From assembly GCA_024867545.1 (NCBI GenBank), contig JANFNE010000013.1:310001-374000 (forward strand): a stretch of 64,000 nucleotides of DNA, given 5' to 3'. A program made the translations under genes and the position numbers. The notes below the pieces were generated by a model. The model saw only the letters and a list, made by a program, of their open reading frames with translations, was not told where the DNA came from and did not search any database. This stretch comes from Phytopythium helicoides. Taxonomy: Eukaryota; Oomycota; Peronosporomycetes; Pythiales; Pythiaceae. Positions 41,765 to 53,052 of the stretch are shown one piece after another (positions within the stretch are counted from its first letter, which is position 1; every line of letters starts with the position of its first letter).

Positions 41765-43359
41765 AAAGGCTCCGACTCGTAGGGAGAGAGCTCACTCGGT
41801 GTGCAGCTTCCTTTCTCTTCCTTCCTTCCTTCATGATCTTCGCAATATACAATGCAATGCAATTTGCAATGCGCGAGTGGCCCAAGTGACCGCCCGCCAT
41901 GTGAGTGCTGGCCGCGTGTCTTTGATCCTTTGACATTCGGCTGAAGACTGCGCGATCTATGCAAACTGCTGCCAAGTGGTGTTGTAGGCTTGGAAGCACC
42001 GAGAAGGAAGAAAGGAATCATATCCAGCGATGCAGCAGGATGATGACCATGTCCATTCTCAAGCCATTCCACATGCGACTCGCATCATGCAGGCGAGACG
42101 AGAACCCACCATTTGTACCGTTGCTGCAGTCAGCCATCGCCGAGATATGATACTGTAGCTCACTAGACTGTACCTGCAACGCACTGTCGTGTGCGTGGCA
42201 ATCGGATCGCCGATCCTCCGAGCATTGCTCATGACGCAAGGCCCGGAACTTTGCCTGCGTGTTCGCGATCGCGCGGTTGTGACCGCAGCAGCTCCGCGGC
42301 ACCTTGAAGTTGGGTCGCCGCCGCATCGGCTTCTGCCACGGCCCGGTTTTCGCATACGCCGCGCCATACAAACGCTTCAGACACGCAGAAGACCGCGAGC
42401 GCTGAACATGTAGCGTGCAGACGAACGAGAACATCCGAAGCTTGAAGCTTCTCTGCTTGGACTTGAGCTTGGAGTGTGGGCTGGAGCTTGGATTTTGAGC
42501 GTTTGAGCTTGGGGTCGGCGCTTGATGATGACGCTGGTGTGCCAGCGTCTGCAAGGCAGTCACGGAGGCAGATAGAACGGGTCCAGCTCGAGCTCGAGCT
42601 GCTGCTGCTGCTGCTGCTGCTGGTTGAGTGTATCGAGTGTATCATCCTCCCCCACGTCAGCTGCGTGGTCGGACCTGCGAGGCGAACGAGCGGCTGCGGA
42701 TCAGCGCAGATTCCGGACGCGAGAGGAGCGCTACTCATGCATCGGTGCACAGTAATAAAGTCACGCACCGTAGCGGCTCGAGCAGTCCGTCGCTGTTGAC
42801 GGTCGGCAGCACCTTGAGAGGCCGGTGCACGCCGTAGCAGAACATTCGGCGGCTGTCAGGGAGTCGCGACGCATTCAGCATTGCCGCATTGCATATTGCA
42901 CACACACACAAGACAGGATAGCAGCGAGAAGGCGTCAGACAGTCAGACAAACAGACAGGCACGAGGCCAGCGTGGCGATATCTATCCAGCGTGGCGATAT
43001 CAGGCGCTGCCAACATGACACCGCGAAGAAGGGGCGGCTGCTGGAGCTCTCTCTCTCTCACACACACAAACGCACAGGCCAACCACGCAGCTGCCTGCCA
43101 TGCTCTTCAAGACTTTCAAGACTGAAGCAGACGCACCTGCGGTAGGAGTTCTGGTGCTGTACACTGGCAGAGGACGAGCGGCAGCGGAACTGGCAGTACT
43201 CGAACACGGTCAGCGCGGTCGGGTCGCCGTATACGGGGTGTGACGGGTCGGCGTGGCTCAGGAACTCGCGGCGCGTGTTGGTCTGGAATCAGCGCATCAT
43301 CATGTGTGGTGAATCCTCGCGCTTCAACCACAGCGCACAGTGACGAGCCACGCAGCCAA
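41765..43359 (-). repeat. Right arm of the 1.6-kb inverted repeat
   Basis: Reverse complement of 35732-37314. It ends abruptly at 43359, inside what would be intron 3 of the SPRING copy. The next gene's start codon is 388 bp further on. Confidence 0.9.
42560..43282 (-). pseudogene. 5'-truncated second copy of the SPRING-like gene
   Basis: Three minus-strand exons, 43282-43137, 42852-42769 and 42674-42560, match exons 4-6 of the SPRING-like gene with identical lengths (146, 84 and 115 nt), intact splice sites and an intact stop. Exons 1-3 with the membrane anchor and the first cysteines are missing; the DNA beyond 43359 does not resemble them. In exons 4 and 5 the two copies differ at eleven codons or so, all but one (Val to Leu) synonymous. 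In the disordered tail most differences change the amino acid. This suggests that the copy, or gene conversion with it, was under protein-level selection before truncation. Confidence 0.75.
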
Positions 43360-43746
43360 GCAGACGTGCAGGCCGCAGCGTCGTCAGCTCTTCTTGCAGC
43401 ACGGCAACCAGACAACAGGCGACGGGCGCAGGCAGACGCTGCGGCCCCAGCTCGTCCTGGCTGAGCTACGCCAAGGCGTCGAGCCGCGTCTTCCGGAGGT
43501 CGATCGCTAAGCGACCCGGACGCGAGCGACACCGAGAAAAAGAACCCCGCGGGAGGCGGCGCAATGCGACAGCGCGGTGCAGCGATCTGGTAGATCCGCT
43601 CGCGGCGGTTTTTCTGGTGGTGGCAGCGGCGCGCTAGAATTCCGGAGCCGTTGGGTCGAAGAGGCGTAACGAAGGCGAGCGGCGACGCGCTGGCAGCGCC
43701 ATTCGCGGATTTCCTCGGCCGAGCAGAGCATCTTGGAGCGAGCGAG

Positions 43747-44895
43747 ATGGATCCCGAGCGCGTGGAGGTTCCCCAGAGCTGGGGCCACGAGATCGAGCTT
43801 GCCCAAGCGCTGACGATCGCGCTGCTCCCCGTCGTCTCGTTCGTGCTCATTATCATCTTGCTGCGCGTTATCTGGCGAGTGCCAGGGTCGCCGAGCCTGC
43901 CCAAGTACTCGCAGCCATCGTATGGTGCTGTCACCACCAGCGAGGGCTCCATGAGCCAGATCACAGCTCCCAAGACGTCGCTTGTCGAAGAGGGCGAAGT
44001 CGCGGGCGATTACGAAGAGAGCTGGCTTCGCACCTTTGACTTTGTGTTCCTCGTCGGCATGATGCTGTATCTTGCCGTGCTCATCGTGCTCACGTACTTT
44101 TACGACCGCTGGATGTTGACCTCTGTGTCGTTCTGGCTGTCCCAGCTCCCGAAGCTCGGCGTCATGGTACTCGTCTCGCTGCTTGGCGGGATTGTTTGCC
44201 GTCACTTTTGCGATGTCGACGAGAAAGGATACATCATCACGAACAAGTCGTCCAAGTTCAAGGTCAACTACACGCGTAAGCTGCAACACTTCGCCGCCTA
44301 CATGGTGCCGCTGGTGATCAAGTCGGAGGCGCACGGTCCGCTGGCGCTGGCGTGGGGCGACTTCTTCAGCATGCTGGGCTTCCTCGTGCTCATCAAGCCC
44401 ATCCGCGAGCACTCCAAGTTCTTCATGCTGCAGTTCAACTCGCTGGACCGTCCGGAGGACCGACCTCATACTCTGTTGTGGATCATTGCTGGTAACATTG
44501 CCCCTGGCATGTTGATTTTGCTTTTCTTCAAGTGGCTGCTCGCCGACCAAGGAGCGTTGACATTCATTATTGTTTTCATCACGGGCATTGGCGACGGTCT
44601 GGCTGAACCAGTTGGTATTGCCTGGGGGAAGCACAAGTACAAGACGCACAGCTGCTTCAGCAAGAAGAAGTACATGCGCAGCTGGGAAGGCAGTGCGTGT
44701 GTGTTCATGTCAGGGATGATCTTCCCTGCGTTGCAGTACGCGGACTTTGCCAACTTTTCGCAGGTGCTGCTTGCTATGCTCATCCTACCGCCGACGATGG
44801 CGTACGCCGAGGCGACGGCTCCGCACACGATGGACACGCCTGTGCTCATGACTGGATGCGGACTCATTCTGTACGCCATCGTCAACCTCGTTTAG
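43747..44895 (+). CDS. Polytopic lipid-alcohol kinase-like membrane protein, copy A
   Basis: This intronless 382-aa protein starts at MDPERVEVPQSWG. About eight hydrophobic segments are visible (for example TIALLPVVSFVLIIILLRVI, FVFLVGMMLYLAVLIVLTYF, GVMVLVSLLGGIVC, ALTFIIVFITGIGDGLAEPV). The conserved loops VNYTRKLQHFAAYMVPLV and ITGIGDGLAEPVGIAWGKHKY resemble the 'RK..H' and 'GDg.A...G...G' motifs of the phytol kinase / dolichol kinase / CTP-dependent DGK superfamily, so phosphorylation of a lipid alcohol at ER or plastid membranes is plausible. Substrate cannot be assigned. It is the divergent member of three paralogues; copies B and C are near-identical to each other. The SPRING inverted repeat ends just upstream. 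Confidence 0.7.
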   Translation: MDPERVEVPQSWGHEIELAQALTIALLPVVSFVLIIILLRVIWRVPGSPSLPKYSQPSYGAVTTSEGSMSQITAPKTSLVEEGEVAGDYEESWLRTFDFVFLVGMMLYLAVLIVLTYFYDRWMLTSVSFWLSQLPKLGVMVLVSLLGGIVCRHFCDVDEKGYIITNKSSKFKVNYTRKLQHFAAYMVPLVIKSEAHGPLALAWGDFFSMLGFLVLIKPIREHSKFFMLQFNSLDRPEDRPHTLLWIIAGNIAPGMLILLFFKWLLADQGALTFIIVFITGIGDGLAEPVGIAWGKHKYKTHSCFSKKKYMRSWEGSACVFMSGMIFPALQYADFANFSQVLLAMLILPPTMAYAEATAPHTMDTPVLMTGCGLILYAIVNLV

Positions 44896-45178
44896 GTCGA
44901 GTAGCGATGGAAGTAGTTGTGAATGCAACGCCTTTTTTGCTCTCTCGTTCCATGCTATTGCTTGGTTAGCGGCTCAAATGCGGTTTGGTAGAGCAAGATT
45001 GCTCCATGCGCTTCAACTCTCCCAGTCATGTTCAATGTAGCCATGCATTTTCCACCAATCCCCACGCGTAATCTCTCTCAAAGCGCCCCTTGATAGGCTA
45101 AAACGATCCATTTCCGCCAGGAGTGATGATCTCATTCTTCCCCCACCGCCTTCGCACCTTCTCCATAGTGGAAGCAGC

Positions 45179-48100
45179 ATGTTCGTGCGCGACGCGGAGC
45201 TGGGCGGCCGCGGGCGGCAGGACGGGCGCGCGCGCGTGCTGCAGCAGGCCAAGGAGCAGCGCGAGGCGCGCGAGCGGCTGCGGGGGCTGGAGACGGCGGC
45301 GCGCGCGCTGCAGGCGTTCGCTCGCGGGCGTTTGGCGGCCAGGAGCGCGCGCAACCAGGCGCGGGCGGACCTGCGGCAGAAGCTGGCGGACGTCGCGCGG
45401 CTCAAGGCCGTGCTGCAGCTGCCGAGCATGCCTATTCCCTTCGACGTGCTCTTCGATGTGCGTCGCTGCAGGTTGTGGGTGGGTGGGGAGCGTTCTGACG
45501 AGGGCTGCAGCTGATCAGGAAGCTCGCGTTCGTGTACAATGGAGGAGCGGGGGACGATGCGCTGCTCGCGGAGCTCAGCGGACTGGTGAAGAGCTCGCTC
45601 GACGCCGCGCCGGACGCACTGAAGGAGATGGATAGGCTGCGTGAATGGCAGATGCAGCGGTTCGTCGACATGAGTCTGCAGGCGCAGACGCTTCTGGACG
45701 GCGCCGTGGTGCGAGCAGTCCTTCAGACGGTCGAGGCGCTTGTGTCAGCCGCGCCGCAGCTGCGGGAATATATCGTGAGCGACAGGATGGTGGTGCTCTC
45801 GGATTCAGGAGAGGCGGCGGTGGAGAGGAGGCTGTATGCTGAGCTGCCGCGGGCGTCAGCAATCCAGATCGCGCGGCGCATGTTCCTGCGAACCCGATGT
45901 CCGATACCGAACCCGAGCTACTACAGTGTGAGTCCATTCAACATGGGTTTGATGAGATTTGTAATTGCTCTCCTGCAGTCCGAGCCGGCTATTATCGACC
46001 CATTTGTCGCCGAGGTGAGGAATTGGCGCAAACTTTCAAGGTTGCATAGGTCTCCAAACTCATATTCTTGCTTTGCGATGCAGATTCTTTCCTTGCCTCT
46101 TCTTCACGAGGCAGTGTCGACTGAAGAAATGACCTCTCTGTTTGTTCCATTCACCTGGATGAGGTTGGTCCACACAACCCTTGATCTCTCCATTTTCAGC
46201 CTCCCAACGACACCGGTCGTCGGCATCTCTTCGGAAACATGGCTACTGGGAAACATTTTGTGGATCTCTGAGCGGTAAGTGTCTGCCATCGGGATTCATT
46301 ATATTTTAGAGCAACCTACTTACGCAACCTTTGGCTCTTTAGCGTCACCAATAAGAACGAGGAGCTGATCTTGACGGAGCAAGAGTTGCTTATCAAGTTA
46401 CTCCAAGCCGTTCCTCCAGCAGCGTATGCACCTAATGGTGTTTCACTGTCGTGGACGAAGGTCTCCGAGTCGCATTCCATGCCAATTGTCTTTCCTGAGT
46501 CACTCAACGCTCAGCTGCGCGTGTTGATCAAAGACCAGTATATCCGAGGCATTTGTGACCGTCTGCTTAGCTTCAATCCAAGTGGACTGAAGCGACCTCT
46601 CAGCACGGACCGACCTGTTCCAATGTACCCAGCCGCCCCAACAATAGCTGTACGTTCTTGAGAACTGGCTGGGGGATGTACAATATCTAACCGATCCATT
46701 TGTGGTACAACAGGAACAATTCGGCTTCGGAGACATCGCGTCTTCGTCCTCGTTGTCGACATCTATCTCCATAACTTGGCAAAAGGTCAAGTCTGTCGGA
46801 AAGGCAACCTGGGCAAAACTCTTGCTGGACAAGACTCGTTCGCATCGCTCTCGGGAAAAAGACGCTGAATCTTCTCGAAGTGCGCGAGGGTCATTACTGG
46901 AAAACAAATCTCAAGAATCACGCAGTTTGGCAACAAATGGATCAGAAGATTCCAGCACAACGAAAAAGATCTCACGGTTATCGATCGCCCAGCAGCCGTT
47001 TGTTCTCAATAACGTGTACGTCATCGCCAAATTGTGCGCAACGTTCCTGTTTCGGTGGGGTGGCGAAGGCGCAAACCGCCAGTCTCACGCAATGCGCCTC
47101 CTTAACACTCTGTCCTTTTACCAAGTCAATCTTAAGTCGTCTGATGAAGGTTGCCAAACGAACTCTGGGTCAATTTCTTTTGTAAAGCTTCTTTGGTGTG
47201 TTCTCCAAGAGGTCAAGCCGTTCGAGGACTTTGCCAAGGTACGGATCCACTGTTGGTTCGCGGGAAAAATAGAGTTATGCTAACCCACTTGGCCGCGCAG
47301 AGCACGAATTTGCTGCATGCTCAAGAATCCGACCCATACGCATGCACACTTGCGCTTTTCTGCATGTGTTACGATCACTTGCTGCTGGTTCTGGACGATG
47401 AAGAGGTACGGCGTCTCCCCTCCTAGTCCGGTGCGCGATCAAACCCGAGCAGAAACTAATGTCCGGACTGCAGATGTATGACCAGCAATATCCCCTCGCC
47501 CTTTGCCAAGTCGAGAGAGTCGTGCTGAGCCTAAAGCGCAGTCTTCACTCTGCGTACTGGATGCATGCAAACCTAGACCCGGATGACACAAGTGGCGGGA
47601 TTGCATTTGGAATGCTAGTGGTTGATGCTGCAACTCGCCTGATGCGGAATCTTTACAACCGCTGTTCGCGGTACCCATTTTGTAACGTCACGAGCTGGTG
47701 TGTGATTTTTCCCCTTTCTTTTTTTCTTGAACTCTGCTGTATCTAACTCTCACGTTATGCAATGAATTTAGGGTCATCCCCGAGCTCGATAGCAAACAGC
47801 TGATTGATGAGGTGCTCGCTGGCACACCACGTGCCAACAAACTAATCTACTCGATGCCGTACCTGATTTCGTTTCCAGACCGCGTCAAGCTGTTCCAAAA
47901 AATCGTTGCGGCAGACAAAGCATGTCATCAAGGGCAGGATAACTCTGTGTATCGGATTCGTATTCACAGAAGCGCAATCCTTGCTGATGGACTCAAGAAG
48001 CTCAACTCCATTCGCGGAAACTTGAAGAAACGGATCAACGTTGTATTTGTCAACGCAGCAGGCCGCGAAGAGGTCGGTATCGATGCTGGAGGGCTCTTCA

Positions 48101-49187
48101 AGGAGTTTTGGCTTGATCTGTCAACGCTAGCATTCGATCTGCACTATGGTCTGTTTCTCACAACCGACGAGCAGCTACTGTATCCAAACCCCAACTCTGC
48201 ATCAGCTCATTTTTCTCGCGAGAGCGATCATCTGACGCTTTTCCAGTTTGTTGGACGGATCTTGGGCAAGGCGCTGTACGAAGGGATCGTTGTCCAGCCC
48301 AAATTCGCTCACTTTTTCCTGTCCAAGCTGCTGCATAATTTCAACCAACTCAACGACCTTCCGTCGCTTGATCCGGAGATCTACAAGGTAAGCGATATCT
48401 ACAGCAGGACGGTTTGGTGTTTTCCTGGAACTCATTTGCGGTTCGTGCCTATCTTGATTGTTAGAACCTCATGTTTCTCAAGAGTTATGACGGGGACGTC
48501 GAAGACCTTGGTCTGACCCACACGGTTGTCAAAGAGGTGTTTGGTGAGCAGCGAGAAGTCGAAATCATCCCAGGTACGCATTGTTTCGAAGACGATACTG
48601 CTGTTCTGATATATTGATAAGAGTTTTGCTGCGATAACGTAGGCGGCGCTAACATTCCTGTGACCAACCACAACAAAACCCGCTACATTCATCTGGTCGC
48701 CAACTACTACCTGAACTCTCAGATTCGTGAGCAGTGCGCTGCGTTCCGCGCAGGATTGTCGGATCTAATCGACCCTCGTTGGCTGCAAATGTTCAATGAG
48801 CCTGAGTTGCAGGTTCTCATCTCGGGCAAAAGTGGCAAGATCGATGTAGACGATTTGCGCACGCACACGAAATACGCGGGTGGGTACTACGCGATGGACA
48901 AGCGCGTTGCATGGTTCTGGCAGGCGCTCGCTAGTTTCTCCCCCTCAGAGCAAGCGGCGTTCTTGCGATTCGCGACAAGCTGTCAGCGCGCGCCTTCGCT
49001 TGGCTTCGAAGCGCTAAATCCACCGTTTTGTGTGCAAAAAATCCCGATCAAGCGAGACGACGAGCTGCTGCCGAGCTCTTCGACATGCTTCAATACTTTG
49101 AAGCTTCCAACGTATTCGTCGTACAAGGTCCTTCGCGCCAAGCTACTTGTGTCAATCTCTTCCGGTGCTGGCTTTGAGATGACCTAG
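45179..49187 (+). CDS. HECT E3 ubiquitin ligase, UBE3C/UBE3B type
   Basis: Eleven phase-consistent exons: 45179-45457, 45511-45927, 45979-46014, 46084-46274, 46343-46649, 46714-47238, 47301-47405, 47474-47697, 47772-48387, 48465-48573 and 48643-49187, giving 1117 aa. The N-terminus is a charged helix with an IQ-like motif (LQAFARGRLAARSARNQAR), as in UBE3B and UBE3C. The HECT domain fills the last 380 residues: REEVGIDAGGLFKEFWLDL, FQFVGRILGKALYEGI, YDGDVEDLGLTHTV and the catalytic loop STCFNTLKLPTYSSY with Cys1085. The family builds K48/K29 chains on proteasome-bound or mitochondrial clients. The length fits UBE3C/UBE3B (about 1070-1080 aa). Introns after exons 2 and 3 are 51 and 69 nt, in frame and stop-free, so retention would still give protein. 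Confidence 0.9.
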
Positions 49188-50734
49188 TGCAATGCATTTG
49201 GTAATATAAGAAGCGGGGTGCAAAAGTTGCACTTCGTCGGCAGCCAGAATGCATTCCTAGCTAGGTTTACATTGATGTCGACATATCTTTCCACTGCCTG
49301 ACCTTCGATCGTTGCAGCGCAGCACCGGACAAGTCTTCCCATATCAGCCACAGCAACAACCAGCTTCAAGGTGGATGTCGGAAGTGTTGGCGGTTGATGC
49401 CCATTCTGCTTGACTGCCGCGCTCCACCACCCGTTGTCGACCATCGCGATACCGCCAACTGTTATCAGCATGCCCACGGCTGGTGATCCCAAACTATTTG
49501 TTTCTTCGACTCTGCAGCTGCACCCACAATGTTGCACACAGTGGTGTACACTGTACAGAGCAGTGCTTTTTCTCTTCCCACCTCCTCGACTTGCTACTGT
49601 AGATGGCGTGATGTCCCCAACGGTAAGGCTCGGCACGATGGCCAAGTGCAACGGCTATCCGTGTTTGCAATGGTCTTGCTCGAGCTCGGCATTGTGTGGT
49701 CTATCGACGCTCAAAGTTGGAGGCGGCGGCGCATAAGTTTTTCAAGCCGTCCATCTGCCCAAGTGGTGTCAAGTCGGAACGGTCCGGCCAATAGGAAACT
49801 ATCCTTTGATTTACTGACAGGTTCCGAATTCTCAACTTGGTAATTGCTATATTTGTAGCATACATGTCATTGTTTCTTTTTCTACAATGTCCTTATATAG
49901 CGATAAATATGAGACACACGCGTATCCCCTAATACATGTACCACCGTGACAAACTGAACTCTCGGCCCGTCCATCCTCTACTTAGATGTCGCGCCAGGAA
50001 CCAGAAACGAGCAAGCAACCCACGCCATTCACTCCGCGCTGCGCAGCGTTGCATTGCATTGCATTTGCACGCTGAGGCAGCGCACAATCTCAGCTCTAAA
50101 GCCCGCAACAACGTTGTTTTTGCGGCATCTACGCCAACAGATTCCGCATCATTTCGGAGATTCTGCAGCGACTTTTGCTTTGTGTGTGAATCCTTCTCTC
50201 TGCGTCTTGAGATTCTCTACTATGACCCATGAGGCGCGGTTAATGGAGCGCTCGAAGTGGCAAGAGCGAATGAAGAGTGCCACGGCTGTGCCCGCTGTCG
50301 CAAGACCCTCGCAATGTCTCGTGAGAATCCCGCTGAGTCGGCGCAGAGTGGTCCGCACACGAGAACCAGTCGTGTGCGCTGAAGCGGATTCTTTTTTTTC
50401 TGCGCTGCGCCGCGAGCCTCGACCAACTCGCTAAAGTGTCGAGTCGGCCGCACTTTCCGCCCTCGGATTCGCCTCGCCTCGCTCTCCGCGTCAAACGAAT
50501 CTTTTCCGGCACTTTCTGTGTCGGCCATATGGCGAACCCCCACGCGTGCCTCGACTAAGTTGACGCAGCCGATCCAAGGTTTTGAGGTTTTTTAATCGTG
50601 GTGATCTTCCAGCAGCGACCAGTGGCGTGCCTTGGCTTGCGCTCCTCGCTCCGCAGCCGTCAGATCTCAATTTGCCTGCTGGCACGCAAGCCTCCAAGCC
50701 AAGACAGACCGCTCCAGCCTCGAGTCAAGACACG
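49188..50734. other. 1.5-kb intergenic region
   Basis: Short overlapping frames only. An AT-rich block at about 49850-49930 may be a promoter or terminator. A frame upstream of the kinase-like copy B (50582-50734) is open but not shared with copy C, so it is treated as leader. Confidence 0.35.
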
Positions 50735-51916
50735 ATGAGCGACGTGGAGGTGGTGCCTACGCTGGCGCCCGTGCCCGTGGCGACGGCGGTGCCCGAGTGG
50801 CCCGAGACCATGACGCGCGTGGAGGCCTGGACGCTGGTGCTGCTGCCGACGCTGGCGCTCGTGCTCATCTACGTGCTGCTGCGCGTGGTGTGGCCCGTGC
50901 CGCCGTCGCAGGCGCTGCCAAAGTACGCGTCGCAGGCGTCGTACGGCACCGTGGACGGCCAGACGCAGCCGCTGCGACCCATCGAGCAGCCCAAGACGTC
51001 GCTCGTGGAGGAGGGCGAGGTGGCGGGCGACTACGAGGCGAGCTGGCTCAAGACGTTCGACTTTGCGTTCCTGCTGGGCATGGCCGCGTACGCGGGCGTG
51101 ATGCTCGTGCTGACGTTCTTCCTGGAGCCCGAGTGGCTCTTCGGCTGGTCCTTCTGGCTCGCGCAGCTGCCCAAGCTCGTCGTCATGATGGCCGTGTCGC
51201 TCGCGGGCGGCATCATCTGCCGCTGCTTCTGCGACGTCGACGAGAAGGGATACATCATCACGCACAAGGGCTCCAAGTTCAAGGTCAACTACACGCGTAA
51301 GCTGCAGCACTTTGCCGCCTACATGGTGCCGCTGGTGTTCAAGTCCGAGTACAGCGGTCCGCTGGCGCTGGCGTGGGGTGACTTCTTCAGCATGCTGGGC
51401 TTCCTCGTGCTCATCAAGCCGATCCGCGAGCACTCCAAGTTCTTCATGCTGCAGTTCAACTCGCTGGACCGTCCGGAGGACCGCCCGAACACGCTCAAGT
51501 GGATCATTCTTGGCAACATCGCGCCGGGCATGTTCATCCTCATGTTCTTCAAGTGGCTGTTCGCGTCGCAGGGTGCTCTGACGTTCATCCTGGTGTTCAT
51601 CACGGGCATTGGTGATGGTCTGGCCGAGCCGGTGGGCATCACGTGGGGAAAGCACAAGTACAAGACGCACAGCTGCTTCAGCAAGAAGAAGTACATGCGC
51701 AGCTGGGAGGGCAGCGCGTGCGTGTTCATGTCCGGCCTCATCTTCCCTGCGCTGCAGTACGCGGACTTTGACAACTTCACGCAGGTGCTGGTGTCGATGC
51801 TGGTGCTGGCGCCGACGATGGCTTACGCCGAGGCGACGGCTCCGCACACGATGGACACGCCTGTGCTGATGATTGGCTGTGGTGTCATCCTCTACGCCGT
51901 CGTTAACCTCCTGTAA
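50718..51916 (+). repeat. Left arm of a 1.2-kb inverted repeat (kinase-like copy B)
   Basis: Reverse-complement partner of 53053-54251. Similarity starts 17 bp before the ATG (CCTCGAGTCAAGACACG) and stops at the stop codon. The loop is 1.14 kb and contains the ZNF830-like gene. Confidence 0.9.
50735..51916 (+). CDS. Polytopic lipid-alcohol kinase-like membrane protein, copy B
   Basis: This intronless 393-aa protein (MSDVEVVPTLAPVPVATAVP) has the same eight-segment layout and motifs as copy A, with VNYTRKLQHFAAYMVPLVF and GDGLAEPVGITWGKHKYK. The start is fixed by the shared ATG with copy C, since sequence similarity ends 17 bp upstream of it. It differs from copy C at a handful of residues (Val/Ala, Ala/Gly and Ala/Pro near the N-terminus; YAVVNLL against YAIVNIL at the end). 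Very high GC at third positions and long stretches of nucleotide identity with copy C point to recent duplication or conversion. Confidence 0.7.
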   Translation: MSDVEVVPTLAPVPVATAVPEWPETMTRVEAWTLVLLPTLALVLIYVLLRVVWPVPPSQALPKYASQASYGTVDGQTQPLRPIEQPKTSLVEEGEVAGDYEASWLKTFDFAFLLGMAAYAGVMLVLTFFLEPEWLFGWSFWLAQLPKLVVMMAVSLAGGIICRCFCDVDEKGYIITHKGSKFKVNYTRKLQHFAAYMVPLVFKSEYSGPLALAWGDFFSMLGFLVLIKPIREHSKFFMLQFNSLDRPEDRPNTLKWIILGNIAPGMFILMFFKWLFASQGALTFILVFITGIGDGLAEPVGITWGKHKYKTHSCFSKKKYMRSWEGSACVFMSGLIFPALQYADFDNFTQVLVSMLVLAPTMAYAEATAPHTMDTPVLMIGCGVILYAVVNLL

Positions 51917-52020
51917 GCCTCTTGCGAATGCTGCAATGGTGCTCTACATTTTTGAATAATGGAATTTTCCTTTGGCGACTGAGGACGTGTGCTTGGTTGC
52001 CTCTACTATCGGTGCTGTGG

Positions 52021-52726
52021 TCAAATGCCCTTTGCTCTCCAGTTCGCAGGGTCAAAGTCGTCGTCCGAGTCGCTCTCGTCCTTTTCCTTCTTCTTGCTCG
52101 TCCTGGTTTTCTTCTTGTAGCGCAGCACAAGCTCGTCCGTCTCCACAACCGTCGAGGCGGCCGCGAGCACCGGCGCGTCCTCGTCCGGCTGCTCGAGCTT
52201 GCGCTTGCGCTCTTCGGCTGCTGCCTTGTCCCCCGCCTCGAGCGCTGCTGCTCTCTCCAGCACCACGCGAAAACGGTCTACGTAGTGCATGTTGTCGAGC
52301 TTCTGCTCTTCGTCTCGCTCCTTGGCTCGTCTTGGCGTTGCTCCTCCTCCTGCTCGGCCTGCTGCTCCACGTCTGCCGCGAAGTCCTCAAACGCGGCCCA
52401 TTCGGCCTCCAGCTGCTCCTCCGCCAGCTTCTTGACGTCCAACTTGCGTGCCTTGGCGTCCGCCTCGTGGTCGTCGAAGAACCCCGCGGGCACCTGGCGC
52501 TCCTCCCTCCTGTCATCGCCAAAACAAACCCAGCAAGTGTCAACCAACCGCCGAATGAGCGAGAGCGCGCTCGCTTCGCCACGCACGGCAGCGCCTGCTT
52601 GGAGGCCGGCGCGACGCTGGGAGCGGAGGCCTTGGAGCGGCTAGCGTCACCGACTGGCACCGCCTTCTGCCGGCTCTGCTTGCTCTGCTTCATGAGCCGC
52701 CGCAGCTCGTCCTGGCGGCTCTCCAT
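52021..52726 (-). CDS. ZNF830/CCDC16-like protein, apparent frameshift
   Basis: Minus-strand exons 52726-52587 and 52509-52021. One base appears to be missing near 52326; restoring the count gives 209 aa. The N-terminal helix DELRRLMKQSKQSRQKA and the central VPAGFFDDHEADAKARKLD followed by acidic coiled coil (EEQLEAEWAAFEDFAADV) and the C-terminal DFDPANWRAKGI match the order of ZNF830 (CCDC16), a nuclear protein tied to splicing and genome stability. The C2H2 zinc finger that follows the first helix in animals is absent here: about 30 Ala/Ser-rich residues lead straight into the FFDD segment. The gene sits in the loop between kinase-like copies B and C. Confidence 0.65.
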
Positions 52727-53052
52727 GGCGGCGCGTTTGGCTCTTTGTGTCAGGACGCGCTGGATACTTAAACTGAGACTTTAACCCTTTACATATACTC
52801 ATATATATTTCCATGATACCCATATAAGTTGTATTTGTGATCTATTCGAGACAATGAATGCCGACATCGGCACTTGCTTGTACGGCACTGTTTCGTCGAC
52901 GTGTTCGTTGACATGCAAGTCGTTGCGACGCAATTGCACTCAAATGCAATAGACTGTGAACTCTGTACACACCCTAGCCTTTTAAAGAAGTCGCCTAGAT
53001 GTCCGATATGTGCAGACCATACGCTACCACCTCGCAACCGACAGGTAGAGCT

